Assembly (NCBI GenBank): GCA_024349245.1
Contig: JALDNG010000022.1
Location: 8,603,501 to 8,667,500, forward strand
Source: Neodontobutis hainanensis
Taxonomy: Eukaryota; Chordata; Actinopteri; Gobiiformes; Odontobutidae
Direction of reading: 5' to 3'
DNA: 64,000 nucleotides
The position numbers were made by a program, and so were the translations under genes. Positions 48,601-64,000 of this stretch are shown here, in pieces; position 1 is the stretch's first letter, and every line of letters starts with the position of its first letter. The notes under the pieces are model-generated. The model worked only from the letters and a program-made list of their open reading frames with translations, did no database searches and was not told where the DNA came from.

Positions 48601-49560
48601 CCCATTCATTAATGAACATTAAGAGCAATCATTTAAAACAGAAAGATCTTAAAAACATTGTTTCTTTACCTCTGCTTTTTTTTTTAGTTGAAGTTTTTTG
48701 CTTATTAAATGTTCCACTTCAATTTTTCCTGAAAAATAAGTATACAATAAAAGTCAGTTACTTGTTTTCTGGCATGGAGCACAATTCTTTGGGCACATCT
48801 ATATTTACAATGACACCAACACAGGTTACTAAGTTACATGAGCTGAAATGGCCCGAGACACACTGGGAGGGTAAATGGTGTTTGGGAATATAAGGAGAAT
48901 AAAATATATATCATTCAGTGTTTCCCACAGGACATTTGTCACTTAAGGTTGGAGCTACAAATTCTTTACCTAAAGGTTCATGTCATTTATACTTCATATA
49001 TATTTGCCCCAAATGCCTTAAAACCTAGCCTGGCTTCCACACAAATGCAATACTATTTAAGATCAAAAATGTAAATTCATTACAAAAACTGATATAACAT
49101 AGGTTTTATGTCGTTCTTTATAATATAATAGTCAAGGTGGGGAAGGCTTATTGTGAAGGTGGCTGCCTTCATTTAAAGAGTTCGAGTTCAATGAGGAACA
49201 CTGGTAGTTGTTTAGAGTGTTACAAAACTTTGAAGTTACCATTACACAAACGGTACTAGAGTGTAGTAGTATTATAGTGTCAACATTTAACAGGAAGAAG
49301 GGCAAAAAAAACAACTTGCAGTTTTGTTTAAATATCTCAGGGCCTGCAGGGGAAATTATTGAAGACTCATCATTCATAGCATATGATCCTCTCTACTGTT
49401 GAAGACTCTCACCATTATTTTTGATGTGGTGGTCTCCTTTTTCTTGGTGTTCTGTTTGAGACCCCTCACCCTCCAAAGAGGTATTGAGGTCAGGGGAAAC
49501 AGGCATCTTAGGGATGGCTCGACAGCGGGCTCGTAGAACACTTTCATCCCCACTGTCCAT
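45641..49560 (-). CDS. soat1: Sterol O-acyltransferase 1 (ACAT1)
   Basis: SOAT1 is a multi-pass ER enzyme of the MBOAT family that esterifies cholesterol with long-chain acyl-CoA. There are fifteen coding exons: 49413-49560, 48670-48728, 48220-48368, 48080-48139, 47886-47993, 47475-47760, 47248-47368, 47099-47183, 46947-46992, 46733-46862, 46559-46656, 46375-46473, 46144-46279, 45851-45996, 45641-45706. They total about 578 aa, in phase (human 550). An untranslated first exon ends at about 49997. Landmarks: RRSLLDELFEVNHIRTIYHM, NNLPPASRFIIILEQ, YVYFLFAPTLIYRD, the MBOAT motif FYKDWWNSTSF, VVHDWLYYYVYRDFLW, catalytic His in SAVVHEYIL, and the C-terminus FLELLKPRSWSCE. Exon 7 alone encodes a large block of membrane segments. 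The synteny with abl2 matches human 1q25. Confidence 0.96.
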
Positions 49561-49996
49561 CCTAAAGTAAGAGGCAAGTGTAAGAAATACTCTGCTGCGA
49601 ACAGGCATAATGACAATATGTGACCACAACAAGGAAAACAAGCCATCCTATCAGACAGGGATCTCGAAAGAGAATAATGATAAGGAAGCTCAGTGACAAA
49701 CAATGCAAACACAGTTGACAAATCAGGCTCATATGACACTGGCGCGCAGTACATTAGTAACAGGATGTAGTCTAGTTGTCAGTTCACTGCTAGCTTATAC
49801 CCATACTTTGACATCTAGTGTTCAACAAATGATTATAAGAGCATTTATCACTTTGAGCTTCGACTTGTTCATGTTAACTACTAGCACCGGTTAAAAGCTC
49901 GAAATACAGACAACTTGTTGATGCCTAACATTAGCTGCAAAACAGACAGGCCGATAAAATTACGATGGCCATAACACATTACATGTTACACTTACT

Positions 49997-50560
49997 TCCG
50001 TGAAGCTGTCGTCTGGTCTAAAGCGTGTGGCTGTCCAGTTTTACAGACTACGTCCAAGCCTCTTCGCCACAACATCAATCTGAATGCTGCACACCTTCCC
50101 CATTGTATAAAACTGAGGTGAGCACGCGCCTGACACTGATTGGCCTAATGTCTCTCCTCCTGTTGACGTCACGGGAGCCCGCGCTGTTTTCTTTTTTTTA
50201 ATGACTCCCACTCTTCAACATTTAAGACACGGTTTATTTAATTTTGGCGTGTATTTATATTCTGGTTGTATGAGTTAAGCGTAATAAGGACGGTTAACAG
50301 CGCCTTAAACATAAAAATATGTAATGCTACTACATAGCCGTTGCGAGCAAAGAAAGGGGCTCCAATAAAGAGTTATTTAATATGCAATGGGAAATAGCTG
50401 GTAAGTGGTGACTTGGCTATTTGTGTTTAATTAGATTTTCTGCAGCTTATTACTCTGGCATCTGAAAAAGTAACATGGAAGATGTCAAGCGCTTATTCTA
50501 AATAATGTGGCTTGACTTTGAGTGTTAAGATAAATGAAGCAATTAAAAAGACAGTCTTTT
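49997..50560. other. soat1 untranslated exon 1 and promoter; collagen 3' flank
   Basis: The strong donor GTAAGTG at about 49990-49997 ends a non-coding first exon (to about 50110) that joins 49561. Upstream is an inverted CCAAT (ATTGG) near 50140. I see no clear sterol regulatory element. The rest is AT-rich with no gene. Confidence 0.5.
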
Positions 50561-50578
50561 TTTATTGAAATATTTATT
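50561..50578 (-). terminator. Collagen gene poly(A) signals
   Basis: Two AATAAA hexamers on the minus strand (50561-50566 and 50573-50578), about 500 bp past the collagen stop codon. Confidence 0.65.
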
Positions 50579-50908
50579 TCACCCAGTATAACATCTATCA
50601 ACAGTAAGAAACAGACCATGATTGTCTTGGGCAAAACAAAGCATGTAAGAATTTGTTTTTGTATGAAGAAATGCTAATCAATTTCAAAGCAAACTGTTTA
50701 ATAAATACACAAAAGCACAGCAGCAGGCAGAAAACAAATTTTATATTTATGTCCTTTCTATCGATTTCTTTCTTTAAAAAAAATAAAAAATAAAAAATCC
50801 TTATCCTTAGCTTTGATTACTGTGTTAGGTTTTTAACTGACTAGTTTTTTGTGCACTTATGCTTTTTGTTACCTTGTGTTGTTGAAATTGCTTCCATTGT
50901 TTTCCTCA

Positions 50909-50965
50909 CTTGTAAGTCACTTTGGATAAAAGTGTCTGCTAAATGACTAAATGTAAATGTAAATA
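50909..50965 (+). repeat. Teleost SINE/LINE 3' tail in the collagen 3' UTR
   Basis: TGTAAGTCACTTTGGATAAA, then AGTGTCTGCTAAATGAC and a short TAAATG repeat. This is the well-known 3' tail shared by many fish retroposons. The 5' body is not clear. Confidence 0.65.
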
Positions 50966-51071
50966 TTAGATTTTTCATAAATATTTACATAATTACATTT
51001 AAATTTAATCAAGTATTGACCTAAATAATCATTATGATAACCTAATGCGATATACATTAAGTTCACATGGG

Positions 51072-64000
<12,929 letters not shown>

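Overview
This is an AT-rich eukaryotic genomic segment from a teleost fish. Introns are compact with GT-AG boundaries, all genes are of vertebrate families, and there is a decayed Tc1-type transposon, long TA microsatellites and the 3' tail of a common fish SINE/LINE. Every gene I can support lies on the minus strand, so transcription runs from high to low coordinates. Gene names come from reading the translated exons against family knowledge; no search was run.

Layout from low to high coordinate: calr (5' part only, cut by the window start, start codon at 1418); tor3a, an ER torsin AAA+ ATPase (2963-5509); gas5, a non-coding snoRNA host gene with about 11 short exons and one box C/D snoRNA in each of 10 introns (about 5910-8840); osbpl9, an ORP9 lipid-transfer protein with 24 coding exons and about 740 residues (10625-28074); abl2, an Abl-family tyrosine kinase with 11 coding exons and about 1193 residues (30849-43795); soat1, an ER sterol O-acyltransferase with 15 coding exons (45641-49560); and a fibrillar procollagen of the XXIV/XXVII clade, most like col24a1, with more than 55 exons (51072 to beyond the window end, so its N-terminus is missing).

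Exon phases close in frame for tor3a, osbpl9, abl2 and soat1, with lengths close to the human proteins, so these models are strong. One junction in the collagen (52081/52192) does not close in frame with canonical splice sites and is flagged.

The genes do not form a pathway. They resemble an old linkage group: tor3a, abl2 and soat1 are neighbours on human 1q25, and gas5, osbpl9 and col24a1 homologues also lie on human chromosome 1. Three genes share an endoplasmic reticulum/lipid theme (calr, tor3a, soat1), and osbpl9 moves lipids at ER contact sites. A perfect ER stress element sits upstream of calr. The most distinctive content is the gas5 snoRNA cluster, with its altered snoRNA order, a duplicated SNORD80 and an unassigned C/D snoRNA, followed by the irregularities in the collagen helix (a Gly-to-Ser start, a 51-bp exon lacking a Gly, an 18-bp micro-exon and a GC-AG intron).
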